A stretch of DNA of 34,261 bases from an uncultured Anaerolineae bacterium (GCA_938005675.1 CALKXH010000141.1:1-34261); one strand, 5' to 3'. Positions 22,453 through 31,175 are shown, numbered from the stretch's first letter. The notes: a model not told the origin generated them from the letters alone. Numbers and translations: made by a program.

Positions 22453-23382
22453 TTATGTCTCGGTTTTATCGCCATCGGGCGGGCGCGGCGGCTCAAGCCG
22501 ACTCAAGGCGGAGAGGCGGCGCGGCTCTGAGACGGGCGGCGGCGGCAACGGGCGCGTGTCGACCTTATGATCGGGCAGTTTTTTGGCGGGCGCTTCGGGC
22601 GGCGGGGTGGGCGTGGGAAGCTTCTGGGTGGTGGGCGCAGGCAGGTTGGCGGTGTCGGTTTGCCCGCGCAAACGACCAGTGCTGCTGCGCGGGGCGGGCG
22701 CTGGTTCAGGCGGCTGAGCCGCCTCGAAGCGTTTGGCGGCGAGGATCGCCTCGCGCGTGCCGATGTGCTTGAGGGCGGCGGCGGCGGTGCGCGCCACAAT
22801 GGGCGAGGGATCGTCTAGGGCTTGGATGAGCGGCTCGGTCGCCCAGACTGCCTTGAGCTGCCCAAGCACGGCGGCGGCGTTGCGGCGGACTTGCCAATCG
22901 TTGCGGCGCAGCGCCGCCAGCAGCGTGACGACGGCTGGGGCGCTCTCCAGCTTGAGCAGCGCCTCCGCCGCAGCGAGGCGCACTTTGGCGGGCTGCAGCA
23001 GGTTGCGGAAGATCATGATCAGCGGCTCGGCGGCGTTGCGGTCGCCCAGCTGACCGAGCGCCTCGCAGGCGGTGATCACGTCCTCGCTGCGGGGGCTGTT
23101 GAGCATCTTGATCAAGCCGCGCACGTCGCGGTTTTTGATCATGATCTCCACGTGCAGGTCGTGGTCGAGGTACTGCAGGGCGGCTGAAATGGCGGCGTGG
23201 ACTTGCCAATCGTTCTCGGCGAGCAGCTGAGCTCGCAAGGCAGGCACGGCTTGCCACGCGCTCAGGGCGCGCAAGGCGGCGACGGCGCTGCGCCGTATGA
23301 CCGGATCGGGGTGGCGCAACGCTGCGATCAGACCGTCAATATCGCGTTTGGTCTGTAAAAGCCAAATATTCGGTGCAGCCAT
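22453..23382 (-). CDS. HEAT-repeat protein with Pro-rich tail
   Basis: 309 residues. Residues about 10-215 consist of HEAT-like helical repeats, each with the 'D..VR..AA.AL..L' pattern (DPVIRRSAVAALRAL, NDWQVRRNAAAVLGQL, DPSPIVARTAAAALKHIG). The C-terminal about 90 residues are Pro/Thr/Ala-rich and likely disordered. HEAT arrays bind other proteins, and PBS-lyase-type HEAT proteins are common in GC-rich bacteria; no catalytic residues are visible. AGGAG lies six bases before the ATG. It follows the dehydrogenase-like gene by 26 bases and is probably co-transcribed with it. Confidence 0.82.
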   Translation of the reverse strand: MAAPNIWLLQTKRDIDGLIAALRHPDPVIRRSAVAALRALSAWQAVPALRAQLLAENDWQVHAAISAALQYLDHDLHVEIMIKNRDVRGLIKMLNSPRSEDVITACEALGQLGDRNAAEPLIMIFRNLLQPAKVRLAAAEALLKLESAPAVVTLLAALRRNDWQVRRNAAAVLGQLKAVWATEPLIQALDDPSPIVARTAAAALKHIGTREAILAAKRFEAAQPPEPAPAPRSSTGRLRGQTDTANLPAPTTQKLPTPTPPPEAPAKKLPDHKVDTRPLPPPPVSEPRRLSALSRLEPPRPPDGDKTET

Positions 23383-23408
23383 GGCGCACTCCTAAAAATT
23401 AAGCCTCT

Positions 23409-24395
23409 TTACGATAGCCCTGCCCGTTGCAGAGCCGTCTCGATAGCCTCGCTATTGGGCTGCAGCTCCTGAGCGATGCCGAAAGGCGCTCGGTGCGCCG
23501 CCGCGAACGCGGGCAGGGCGTTCAGAGTGGCGCGCGCTAAGGCGGCGGGCAACGCCGTCGGGCGCAAGCCGGCGCTCTCAAGGGCAGTCCGCAGCGGAGC
23601 TGTATCTTTCTTGTGCAGCGCCGAAGTGAGCAGGATGCCGCAAGCGACGCGGTCGGCGTAGCTGAAGGCAGCGCCTTCGGGCTGCTGGGCAGCCGCCTGC
23701 GCAAAGAGATGCTCCGTGCCGCGCGAGGCGCACTGATGACCGAGCAGATTGTCCAGCTGGACGGTCAGGCAGAGCAGATCGACCAGATTGGTGAGCGCCT
23801 CAGGCTCGCCCTTGCCAACCCCGGCGGCAATTTTGAGCGCTTGGGAGGCGATGTTCGCCGCGACGGAAGCCGCCCAAGGCAGGAAGCGCGTCTGAGGGGT
23901 GGTGCGGTTGTGCTGATGGGCATAGCCCCAATCCATCAGCGCCGTGATGATCGAGAGGACGTCTACGATGGCGGCGATGGGCGTGCGCTGGCTGAGCAGC
24001 GCCACATCGAGGATCACTTCGGCGGCGGCGCCGGTCGGGATGCGCTCGCCGTTCAGGTCGATGTGCGGCGTGAGCCATTCGGAGTCGGTCAGGGTGTTCG
24101 GCACGATGATGAGCGGCTTTTTAGCCTGCTGAGCGACGTACTTAGCCGCGTTCAGAGCGGTCGGGTCGCTGCCGACTAGGTAAATGGCTTCGGCAGCGCT
24201 CGGCAAATTCTGGGCGAGGTACTCAAAGAAAGCGCGGCTATTTTCGACGGGCATGGCTTGCACCAAGAGCGGCAGAGTCAGGCTGCTGCGCAGGCTTGCC
24301 CACGCCTCAGCCGAAGTGATCAAGGCGACCGGGCGTTCCTCTTGCAGGCTGCTCAGGGCGGCAAAGCGAAGGGCAGGTAAAGGCAAAACGTTCAT
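23409..24395 (-). CDS. Glycerol-1-phosphate-dehydrogenase-like (Fe-ADH/DHQS superfamily) protein
   Basis: 328 residues, a distant match to the AraM/EgsA group. Recognisable parts: ALNAAKYVAQQAKKPLIIVP (80-99; usual 'vNDlaKyvA...kP.i.VPT'), VILDVALL (127-134), VDVLSIITALMDW (144-156; usual 'GDlLsk.tAl.DW', with Asp145 as metal ligand) and RGTEHLFA (225-232; His229 as metal ligand). Differences: the NAD glycine loop GGGT is VGSD, and the third metal ligand His ('HGe.VA.G') is Tyr246 in SYADRVACG. It could be a diverged or inactive relative. An in-frame TGA two codons upstream fixes the earliest start. A predicted promoter precedes it. Confidence 0.55.
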   Translation of the reverse strand: MNVLPLPALRFAALSSLQEERPVALITSAEAWASLRSSLTLPLLVQAMPVENSRAFFEYLAQNLPSAAEAIYLVGSDPTALNAAKYVAQQAKKPLIIVPNTLTDSEWLTPHIDLNGERIPTGAAAEVILDVALLSQRTPIAAIVDVLSIITALMDWGYAHQHNRTTPQTRFLPWAASVAANIASQALKIAAGVGKGEPEALTNLVDLLCLTVQLDNLLGHQCASRGTEHLFAQAAAQQPEGAAFSYADRVACGILLTSALHKKDTAPLRTALESAGLRPTALPAALARATLNALPAFAAAHRAPFGIAQELQPNSEAIETALQRAGLS

Positions 24396-24458
24396 GCGTC
24401 ACACGGCGCAGCGTCAGCAGCGCGCCATCACTCCTTTCGGGTGCAGAACACGCCCCTA

Positions 24459-24487
24459 AGTGTAAACGAAATCGCCCCGAACGTCGA
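24459..24487 (-). promoter_or_regulatory. Promoter of dehydrogenase-like/HEAT genes
   Basis: TCGACG (24482-24487), 17-bp spacer, TACACT (24459-24464) on the minus strand, 63 bases before the ATG. The leader contains an unused AAAGGAG sequence. Confidence 0.4.
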
Positions 24488-24515
24488 GTCGAAGTGCTAA
24501 TGCCGTTAGAAAAGG

Positions 24516-24544
24516 TTGTGTGGCTGGGACGATGGCGCTATACT
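24516..24544 (+). promoter_or_regulatory. Promoter of the Ser/Thr kinase gene
   Basis: TTGTGT (24516-24521), 17-bp spacer, TATACT (24539-24544); start site near 24551. This places the first in-frame start codon (24516) inside the promoter and supports the GTG at 24591 as the real start. Confidence 0.5.
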
Positions 24545-24590
24545 AGCCCACAGCGTCAGTTTCACTCAGCAGAACGCGCGGATTGAACCT

Positions 24591-26393
24591 GTGAAGAAGT
24601 TTGGCAACTACGAAGCCGTCGAACGCCTTGGGCGCGGCGGTATGGCAGAGGTTTATAAGGCGTATCAGCCCGCCCTTGATCGCTACGTGGCGATCAAGGT
24701 GCTGCATTCGTTCCTCGCCGACGACAAAGAGTTTGCCGAACGCTTCGGGCGCGAGGCGCGCAACGTGGCGCGCTTGCGCCACAACAACATCGTTCAAGTC
24801 TACGACTTTGCCGAAGCGCCCGACGAGGACTCGCCCGGCGATAAGCACCACTTCATGGTCATGGAGCTGATCGACGGTCCGACCCTCAAGGATTACATGC
24901 AGCGTCCCAACGGCGAGCTGCTGCCCCTATCGGAAGTGATCAGCATCATGCGCCAAGCCCTTGAGGCGCTCGTCTACGCCCACGCGCAGGGCATGATCCA
25001 CCGCGACCTGAAGCCCGCCAACCTGATGATCGACCGCGGCGGGCGCGTCGTGCTGACCGATTTCGGCATCGCCAAGATTCTCTCCGGCAACACCATGACT
25101 CTAAGCGGTGGCATGGTCGGCACCCCGGCGTTCATGTCGCCGGAGCATGGATTGGGCGAGAATAGCGACGAGCGCTCCGATATTTACTCGATGGGCGTGA
25201 TCCTCTACCAGATGCTCACGGGCAGATTGCCCTATGACGGCGACACGCCCGTGGCGATCATCCTCAAGCACGTGCGCGAGCCGCTCACGCCGCCTTCGGT
25301 CTTCAATCCGTCTATCCCGCCCGCCCTCGAACAGATCGTCATGAAGGCGATGGCGAAAGACCCCGAAGAGCGCTATCAGAGCGCCGCCGAGATGCTGGCA
25401 GACCTGAACGCCTTCGCCGCTCAGCTCGATCTCACCCAGTTGCCGCCCCCCCGCCTACAGGATACGCCCGTCCGCGCTGCGACGAGCGGCACAACTAAAA
25501 CGCCCGTCGCTCGGAGAGCCGCTGCTAAACGGCGCTGGCCGCTCGGCATCCTCAGCCTCTTGCTTCTGATTGCGCTTGGCATCTTCGGCGCCTTGAGCCT
25601 CGCCAATGGCGAAGTCCCGCTGCTGGGCATTGCCCTGCGCCCCTCCGAGACGCCCACCGAGACCCCTACTCTCACGCCCAGCCCAACCGAGACGCCCAGC
25701 GCCACGCCGACCAATAGCCCGACTCCGACCCTCACGCCCAGCGCCACACCGACCCATACGCCGACTAGCACGCCCACACCGAGCTTCACGCCCAGCGCCA
25801 CGCCGACCGTGACGCCGAGCGCCACGCCAACTTTCACGCCCACCCTGACCCCCAGTGCGACGCTCACGCCCTCCAACACGCCCACGCCCACGCCCAACAT
25901 CACTGCGACCATCGAAGCCGCCACGCTCGTCGCCGCCAACGCCACGGCGACCGTCTTGCAGCAGACCATTGTCGCGTTTTTCGAGACGCAACGCGCCCTC
26001 GTCTCCCCGACGCCCGATTACACCGCCACGGCGCGTCTGTGCGTGCTGGAATACGAGCTGATCGCCCCTGAGCCGCCCGATCCGCTGGCGCCCAAGAATC
26101 CGATCCGCGTCAACACTCCTATAGAGACCGACGTGATCTTGCGCAACACCGGCAACTGCGACTGGCTGCCCGGCACCAGCATCAATTACGTCGAGGGCGA
26201 GCGCTTCAACTTGCCGCGCCGCATCGAGATGAGCAACACCGAGCCCGTCCGCCCGGGCGAGCAAGCCCGTTTTCCCCTGCGCGGACGCACGCCTTCGCAG
26301 GGCGGCGTGCGCATCGGGCAGTGGGAGGTGCGCAACAGCGGCGGCGTGCTGATCCCGCCGCGCCTGTCTATCGCGTTCTTCGTTTTCCAGTGA
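24591..26393 (+). CDS. Membrane Ser/Thr protein kinase with Thr/Pro stalk and NBR1-like domain
   Basis: 600 residues in four parts. (1) Kinase, about 6-275: [11 protein letters not shown]ly loop, VAIK (Lys36), HRDLKPANL (137-145), DFG (157-159), SPE (183-185, usually APE), [10 protein letters not shown]. All catalytic residues are present. (2) One membrane helix, about 316-338. (3) A stalk of 'TPT/TPS' repeats, 351-436. (4) A beta-rich outer domain, about 500-600 ([18 protein letters not shown].., ending AFFVFQ), like the NBR1 Ig-like domains of Chloroflexota proteins. Signal would pass from the outer domain to the kinase. GTG start without a clear SD; chosen from the promoter and kinase alignment. 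Followed by the 6-TM gene after 5 bases. Confidence 0.93.
   Translation: MKKFGNYEAVERLGRGGMAEVYKAYQPALDRYVAIKVLHSFLADDKEFAERFGREARNVARLRHNNIVQVYDFAEAPDEDSPGDKHHFMVMELIDGPTLKDYMQRPNGELLPLSEVISIMRQALEALVYAHAQGMIHRDLKPANLMIDRGGRVVLTDFGIAKILSGNTMTLSGGMVGTPAFMSPEHGLGENSDERSDIYSMGVILYQMLTGRLPYDGDTPVAIILKHVREPLTPPSVFNPSIPPALEQIVMKAMAKDPEERYQSAAEMLADLNAFAAQLDLTQLPPPRLQDTPVRAATSGTTKTPVARRAAAKRRWPLGILSLLLLIALGIFGALSLANGEVPLLGIALRPSETPTETPTLTPSPTETPSATPTNSPTPTLTPSATPTHTPTSTPTPSFTPSATPTVTPSATPTFTPTLTPSATLTPSNTPTPTPNITATIEAATLVAANATATVLQQTIVAFFETQRALVSPTPDYTATARLCVLEYELIAPEPPDPLAPKNPIRVNTPIETDVILRNTGNCDWLPGTSINYVEGERFNLPRRIEMSNTEPVRPGEQARFPLRGRTPSQGGVRIGQWEVRNSGGVLIPPRLSIAFFVFQ
25641..25898 (+). repeat. 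Degenerate Thr/Pro-coding repeat in the kinase gene
   Basis: About 86 codons built from variations of ACGCC(C/G)A(G/C)C units (for example cacgcccagcgccacgcc), giving a TPT/TPS/SAT stalk. Copy number may vary between strains by slippage. It is protein-coding and in frame; it is not a CRISPR array. Confidence 0.8.
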
Positions 26394-26398
26394 GCGCC

Positions 26399-27109
26399 AT
26401 GCAGCCTGAAGACCTATCGCCTGAGCCGCAGACGCCCAGCCCGCAAGCTTTTGAAGTCGCGCAAGCCGCCGCCGATCCGCGCGCGGCGGAGGGCGCGCCC
26501 GTTCGGGCTGAAGCGGCAGCCCTGAACCCGTCGGATGCCAACGCTGAAGCCGATTTGGCGCGCGCGGCGCGCCTGACTCAATTCCGCAGCCGTCGGCGCG
26601 CCCATTTCAGCCTGATCGTCCCCGCTCTGCTGCTGATCGGCTATGGCGTCCTGCTGCTGAGCGAGAGCCTCACGCCTGAAATTGAAGAATATCCGCCCGC
26701 GCTGCTGGTCGGCGCGGGAGTCGGCGCGCTGGGGCTCTCGCTGGTGGCGCGCTTCTTCATCAACGGCAGGCGCGAGCGCGGGCTGTTCACGCTCGGCGCG
26801 ACCGCGCTGGGCTGGTTGGGCTTGGCGGCGCTCACCGCCGATGGTCAGCTCAGCTCATCGCGCTTGTGGACGTTCGGGATCGTCGTGGCGGGCGGTGCGC
26901 TCCTGTTGAGCTACCTGTTCGGGCGCGGACGCGAGGGCGGGACAGTCCTCGTGGCGTTGGCGCTGATCGTGGCGGGCGTCGTGGCGACGCCTGTGGCAGA
27001 GGGCGCCATCCCCGCCGAAGTCTTGACCAGCGCGCTGAACCTCGCGCCGCTGCTCTTGATCGCCCTCGCGCTGATCTGGTTGCCGCGCGCCCTGCGCGAG
27101 CGCGATTGA
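26399..27109 (+). CDS. Unknown six-helix membrane protein
   Basis: 236 residues. A Pro/Ala/Glu-rich soluble N-terminus (1-62) ending in RSRRRAH is followed by six hydrophobic helices in pairs (roughly 68-90, 98-122, 127-148, 155-176, 181-203, 212-233). Not recognised as a named family. The ATG follows the kinase stop by 5 bases and the two are probably co-transcribed, so it may be a partner or target of the kinase (inference). The longer in-frame version would run inside the kinase gene. Confidence 0.75.
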   Translation: MQPEDLSPEPQTPSPQAFEVAQAAADPRAAEGAPVRAEAAALNPSDANAEADLARAARLTQFRSRRRAHFSLIVPALLLIGYGVLLLSESLTPEIEEYPPALLVGAGVGALGLSLVARFFINGRRERGLFTLGATALGWLGLAALTADGQLSSSRLWTFGIVVAGGALLLSYLFGRGREGGTVLVALALIVAGVVATPVAEGAIPAEVLTSALNLAPLLLIALALIWLPRALRERD

Positions 27110-27118
27110 CTCGCCGCC

Positions 27119-28243
27119 ATGCACATCGCCCTCGATGCCAGCCGCCTCACGATGGCGCGGCGCACTGGCACAGAGAACTACGCCCTACAGCTGATTCGCG
27201 CCCTGCTGCGCCTGCCCGAAAGCGCCGATCAGCGCTTCAGCTTGTACTTCCGCGAGGCGCCGCCGCCCGATCTGCTGCCTGAGCTTCCGAACGCGCGGCA
27301 TTACGTGCTGCCCGCCCGCCGCCTGTGGACTCACACGCGCTTCGCCCTCGCCTTGTGGCGGCAGCAGCCCGATGTGACCTTCGTGCCTGCCCATACCCTG
27401 CCTTTCCTGTTGCGCGGGCGCGCCGTGGTGACCGTTCACGACTTGGGCTATCGCTTTTTCCCGCGCGCCCATCGCCTGAAGGAGCGCCTCTACCTTGAGC
27501 TGACCACGCGCTACAGCGCTTGGCGGGCGCAGCGCGTCCTCGCCGACTCAGCCGCCACGCAGCGCGACCTGATCGGGCAGTATGGCGTCTCCGAGGGCAA
27601 GATTCGGGTCGTCTATCCGGGCGTGGAGGGCATCGCCCGCGCTTCGGAGGCGCACATCGCCGCCTTGCGCGCCGCGCGCGACCTCCCAGAGCGCTATTTG
27701 CTCTTTCTGGGCACGCTGCAGCCGCGTAAGAACCTCACCCGACTGGTGCAGGCGTTTGCGAGGTACTTGGCGCGGAGCGGCGATCCCGATTTGAACTTGG
27801 TCTTGGCAGGACAGGTCGGCTGGCTGATCGAGCCTGAGCGCGACCTCTACGCGCACCTGCCGCGCGCTTTCCGCGAGCGCCTCAGATTGCTGGGCTACGT
27901 CGCCGATGCGGAGGTGGCGGCGCTCTACAGCGGCGCGCTCGCCTTCGTCTTTCCGTCGCTCTACGAGGGCTTCGGCTTCCCCGTGCTGGAGGCGATGCGC
28001 TGCGGGACGCCCGTCTTATGCGCGCAGAGCGCATCTTTGCCTGAGGTGGCGGGCGAGGCGGCGCTCTTGGTCGATCCGCTCGATGTGGCGAGCCTCGCCG
28101 ATGGCATCGAGCGAATCGTGCGCGACTCAGTGCTGCGCGCGCAGCTCATTGAGCGCGGCTATGTGCAAGCGGCGCGCTTCACGTGGGCGCGCGCCGCTCG
28201 GCAGACTTTGCAGGTGTTATGCGAGGCGGCGGGATGCGCCTAG
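27119..28243 (+). CDS. Family 4 glycosyltransferase (third GT4)
   Basis: 374 residues, GT-B fold. N-terminal MHIALDASRLT and VVTVHDLGYRFFP; donor domain LFLGTLQPRKNLTRLVQAF and the EX7E motif in EGFGFPVLEA, followed by the usual SASLPEVAGEAALLVDP. It shares the family pattern with the two tandem GT4s at 4742-6954 but is clearly more distant (it has TGTENY for the N-terminal loop and longer inner loops). Likely acts on a lipid-linked surface glycan. Starts 9 bases after the 6-TM gene; its end overlaps the next gene by 10 bp. Confidence 0.92.
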   Translation: MHIALDASRLTMARRTGTENYALQLIRALLRLPESADQRFSLYFREAPPPDLLPELPNARHYVLPARRLWTHTRFALALWRQQPDVTFVPAHTLPFLLRGRAVVTVHDLGYRFFPRAHRLKERLYLELTTRYSAWRAQRVLADSAATQRDLIGQYGVSEGKIRVVYPGVEGIARASEAHIAALRAARDLPERYLLFLGTLQPRKNLTRLVQAFARYLARSGDPDLNLVLAGQVGWLIEPERDLYAHLPRAFRERLRLLGYVADAEVAALYSGALAFVFPSLYEGFGFPVLEAMRCGTPVLCAQSASLPEVAGEAALLVDPLDVASLADGIERIVRDSVLRAQLIERGYVQAARFTWARAARQTLQVLCEAAGCA

Positions 28244-30093
28244 AGCGTCTGTTGTGCGTCAAAATCTCGGATATCGGCGATCTGATCACGCTCACGCCCG
28301 CCCTCGCCGCCCTGCGCGAGGCGTTCCCGCAGGCGCGCCTCGACGTGCTGACCAGCGCGCACGCCGCGCCGATCCTCGACGGGACGGGACTCGCCGATCA
28401 GGTGCTGATCTTCCCGTTGCGCGCTTACGAGCGCGCCGCCGATGTCTTCAAGCCCGCGGCGTTGCGCCGCCTCATCAGGTTCATCTATCAGCTGCGCGCG
28501 CAGCGCTACGACGCGGTCTTGCTCTTTCATCAGCTCAGCACGCCCTTCGGCGCGCTCAAGCACGCCGCGCTTGTGCTGGGGACGGGCGCGCCGATCAGGG
28601 CGGGGCTGCACAACGGGCGCGGCTGGTTTCTGACGCATGGCGCTGCCGATCAGGGCTTTGGCGCGTTGCCTCAGGCGGCGTATTGGCTGAAAGTGGCGGC
28701 GCTGCTCGGCGCGCCCGACTCGCCCGAACGTTTTCCGCTGCGCGTGGGCATCTCGGAGGCGGATCGGGCGTGGGCGGCTGAGCGGCTGCCTGAGCGGGGC
28801 TACATCGCGCTGCACAGCGGCAGCGGGGCGCTGAACGTGGCGCGGCGCTGGACGGCGGCGGGCTATGCGGCAGCGGCGAATCACTTCGCGGCGCAGCGCG
28901 GCGCGTCGATTGTGCTGATCGGCGGCGCGGGGGATGACTCCGAGTCGCTGCGCGCCTTGCTGCAGGCGCCCTATCACGACCTGATCGGCAAGACGACGCT
29001 CGGACAGTTGGCGGCGGTCCTGGAGCGTTGCGCGGTCTTCATCGGCGGCGATAGCGGCGTGATGCACCTCGCGGCGGCGATCTCGCACGTGGCGCTCTAC
29101 ACGCCTTTCGGTCCGACCAACCACTATGCGTGGGGCGCGTGGCGTCCGAGCGGGGAGGCAGCCGTGATCGCTCGGGCGGGCGTGCTGTGCTCGCCCTGCG
29201 CCTATATCGGCGGGAGCGTCGGCTTGCGGAGCGGCTGCGCAGCGCGCACTTGTCTGCGCAGTCTAGCGCCTGAGGCGCTCATAGCGGGCGCTAGTCGGCT
29301 TGAGGTGGCGCAGCGAGCCCGTCCGCCGTCGGTGGAGGTGTTGGGCGTGCCGCTGGATCGGCTGACTTTCGGCGAGCTGCTCGATCAGATCGGGGTGTGG
29401 GTGCGCGAGGGCGGCGGCGCGCGCCTGATCTGCACGGCGAATCCGGAGCTGGTCATGTTGGCGCAGCGCGATGTGCTGTTCTACACGATCTTGCGGCGGG
29501 CGGCGCTGGTCACGGCGGATGGGGTCGGCTTGTTGTGGGCGGCGCGCCATTTGGGAGTCCCGCTGCCAGAACGGGTGACGGGCTCGGATGGCTTGTCGCT
29601 GATTGCAGAGCGGGCGGCGCGCGAGGGATGGCGGCTCTTTTTGCTGGGCGCGGCGGAGGGCGTGGCGGCGCGGGCGGCGGAGCGGCTCTGTCAGCGCTTT
29701 CCGACGTTGCGCATCGCGGGCACTTACAGCGGCGATCCCTCGCCTGAGCGCGAAGATGCGATCGTGGCGCTCATCAACGCGGCGCGGGCAGATATCCTGT
29801 TTGTGGCGTACGGCTCGCCGCAGCAGGAGAAGTGGTTGGCGCGCAACTTGGCGCGTCTGGAGGTGAAAGTGGCGTTAGGGGTCGGCGGCGCCTTTGATTT
29901 TGTGGCGGGAACAGCGCGGCGGGCGCCGCTGTGGATGCGGCGACTGGGTTTGGAGTGGCTGCATCGCTTGATCAGGCAGCCGTGGCGGGTGCGGCGCATG
30001 GCGAGTCGCTTGCCGCGCTTTGTTTTGGCGGTGCTGCTGCGCGGCTCGCGAGCGCCGCGCGGCTTCGAGGGGATCGGCGGGCGCTATGGTTAA
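28234..30093 (+). CDS. GT9-GT26 fusion: heptosyltransferase-like plus WecG/TagA-like transferase
   Basis: 619 residues. Residues 1-360 are a GT9 (ADP-heptose transferase type) domain: VKISDIGDLITLTPALAALR (9-28), donor-site GGDSGVMHLAAA (271-282), YTPFGPTNHYAWG (289-301). Residues 366-600 are a complete WecG/TagA/CpsF (GT26) domain: TANPELVML (401-409), TADGVGLLWAARHLG (427-441), YGSPQQEKWL (526-535), VGGAFDFVAGTARRAPLWMR (550-569), LEWLHRLIRQPWRVRR (573-588). These activities are normally separate proteins. The GT26 domain adds ManNAc-like sugars to a lipid carrier. The frame runs through without a break. GAGG lies seven bases before the ATG, which overlaps the GT4 stop. Confidence 0.9.
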   Translation: MRLERLLCVKISDIGDLITLTPALAALREAFPQARLDVLTSAHAAPILDGTGLADQVLIFPLRAYERAADVFKPAALRRLIRFIYQLRAQRYDAVLLFHQLSTPFGALKHAALVLGTGAPIRAGLHNGRGWFLTHGAADQGFGALPQAAYWLKVAALLGAPDSPERFPLRVGISEADRAWAAERLPERGYIALHSGSGALNVARRWTAAGYAAAANHFAAQRGASIVLIGGAGDDSESLRALLQAPYHDLIGKTTLGQLAAVLERCAVFIGGDSGVMHLAAAISHVALYTPFGPTNHYAWGAWRPSGEAAVIARAGVLCSPCAYIGGSVGLRSGCAARTCLRSLAPEALIAGASRLEVAQRARPPSVEVLGVPLDRLTFGELLDQIGVWVREGGGARLICTANPELVMLAQRDVLFYTILRRAALVTADGVGLLWAARHLGVPLPERVTGSDGLSLIAERAAREGWRLFLLGAAEGVAARAAERLCQRFPTLRIAGTYSGDPSPEREDAIVALINAARADILFVAYGSPQQEKWLARNLARLEVKVALGVGGAFDFVAGTARRAPLWMRRLGLEWLHRLIRQPWRVRRMASRLPRFVLAVLLRGSRAPRGFEGIGGRYG

Positions 30094-31066
30094 GTCGGAG
30101 CTGCAGGCGCTGGTGGCGCGCTTGGCGGGCTGGCGCGTGGCGGTGGTGGGCGATGTGATTCTGGATGAGTACCTGATCGGCACGGCGGAGCGCCTCAGCC
30201 GCGAGGCGCCCATCCCGGTGTTAGAGTTCGTGCGGCGCGAGGTGATCGCCGGCGGGGCAGCCAATCCCGCCATGAACATCGCGGCGCTGGGCAGCCGCGC
30301 CGAGCAGATCGGCGCCATCGGCGCTGACGAAGGCGGCGCGACCTTGCGCGCGCTGCTGGAGGCGCGCGGCATCGGCGCGGCGGGCTTGATCGTCGACCCG
30401 ACGCGCCGAACTACCACCAAGACGCGCCTGATGGCGCAGATCGGCTTGCGTTTTCCGCAGCAGGTGGCGCGCCTCGACCGAGTCGACCGCGCGCCGATTG
30501 ACGCGCAGGTCGCCGCTCGGATCGGCGAGCGGCTGAGCGCGCCCTTCGATGCCATCCTCTGCTCGGATTATCTGAATGGGCTGCTCACGCCTGAGGTGGT
30601 GGCGCACGTCCGCGCGCGGGAGAGCCTGCGCGTGGCGGATGCGCAGGGCGAGCTGGACAAATACAGCGGCTTTGATGCGGTCAAGTGCAACGCCGATGAG
30701 GCAGCGCGCTACTTGCGGCGCGATCTGCGCTCTGAGGCGGACTTCGCGGCGGCGGCGGGCGAGCTGTACGCGCGCTTAGGCTTGCGGCGCGGCTTGTGCC
30801 TGACTCGCGGGGCGCGCGGCATCGTGGTGGCGGATGAGTCGGGCGTGCGCAGCGTGCCCGCCCCGCAAATTGAAGACGTTTACGACACGGTCGGGGCGGG
30901 CGATACGGTCGTGGCGGTGGTGACTTTGGCGCTCTTGGCGGGCGCCGACCTCGTGCAGGCGGCTGAGCTCGCCACTTATGCCGCTTGCGTGGTCATTCGG
31001 CGGGTGGGCAACTACGCGCCCACGCCCGCCGAGCTGATCGCCGAGATCGCGGCACACGGGGACTGA
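30086..31066 (+). CDS. PfkB-family sugar kinase, HldA/RfaE1-like
   Basis: 326 residues, ribokinase fold. Close to the heptose-7-phosphate kinase pattern: VVGDVILDEYLIGTAERLSR (20-39), EAPIPVLE (40-47), GGAANPAMNIAALG (56-69), TTTKTRLMAQ (109-118), QQVARLD (125-131) and the catalytic VGAGDT (269-274, Asp273). In HldA-type enzymes this kinase makes the 1,7-bisphosphate used for ADP-heptose. No nucleotidyltransferase (HldB) domain is attached. It overlaps the GT9-GT26 gene by 8 bp, whose GT9 half is of heptosyltransferase type, so heptose metabolism is plausible. Ribokinase-like sugars other than heptose cannot be excluded. A strong terminator starts at its last base. Confidence 0.85.
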   Translation: MVKSELQALVARLAGWRVAVVGDVILDEYLIGTAERLSREAPIPVLEFVRREVIAGGAANPAMNIAALGSRAEQIGAIGADEGGATLRALLEARGIGAAGLIVDPTRRTTTKTRLMAQIGLRFPQQVARLDRVDRAPIDAQVAARIGERLSAPFDAILCSDYLNGLLTPEVVAHVRARESLRVADAQGELDKYSGFDAVKCNADEAARYLRRDLRSEADFAAAAGELYARLGLRRGLCLTRGARGIVVADESGVRSVPAPQIEDVYDTVGAGDTVVAVVTLALLAGADLVQAAELATYAACVVIRRVGNYAPTPAELIAEIAAHGD

Positions 31067-31090
31067 AAAAGCGGCTGCGCGCCGCTTTTT
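31066..31090. terminator. Bidirectional intrinsic terminator
   Basis: AAAAAGCGGC (31066-31075), loop TGCGC, GCCGCTTTTT (31081-31090): a perfect 10-bp stem with U-runs on both strands. It ends the plus-strand glycosyltransferase operon and, read from the other side, the minus-strand tRNA-Gln; its last base is the A of the tRNA 3' CCA. Confidence 0.9.
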
Positions 31091-31164
31091 GGCTGGGGAG
31101 GCAGGATTCGAACCTGCGAATCGCGGATTCAAAGTCCGCTGCCTTGCCGCTTGGCCACTCCCCA
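31090..31164 (-). tRNA. tRNA-Gln (anticodon TTG), 3' CCA encoded
   Basis: Read on the minus strand: acceptor TGGGGAG paired with CTCCCCA, D arm GCC/GGC, anticodon stem GCGGA/TCCGC with loop CTTTGAA giving anticodon TTG, short variable region, T arm GCAGG-TTCGAAT-CCTGC, discriminator G and a genomically encoded CCA (31090-31092). Length 75. The start TGGGG with anticodon TTG is typical of bacterial tRNA-Gln, which reads CAA and CAG by wobble. Confidence 0.97.
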
Positions 31165-31175
31165 ATATCGTCTCA

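Noticed and set aside
24420..24440. AAAGGAG followed by GTGATG in the leader of the dehydrogenase-like gene
   Set aside because: The ATG is only two bases from the SD and opens a four-codon frame; an in-frame TGA prevents use as an upstream start. Possibly a chance match.
25641..25898. CRISPR-like repetition
   Set aside because: Units are short, degenerate, without spacers of fixed length, and lie in frame inside the kinase gene. No cas genes are in the window.
25421..26264. Minus-strand frames opposite the kinase with GVxVGVALGV repeats
   Set aside because: The repeats are the reverse complement of the Thr/Pro-coding stalk; no start signal and no independent support.
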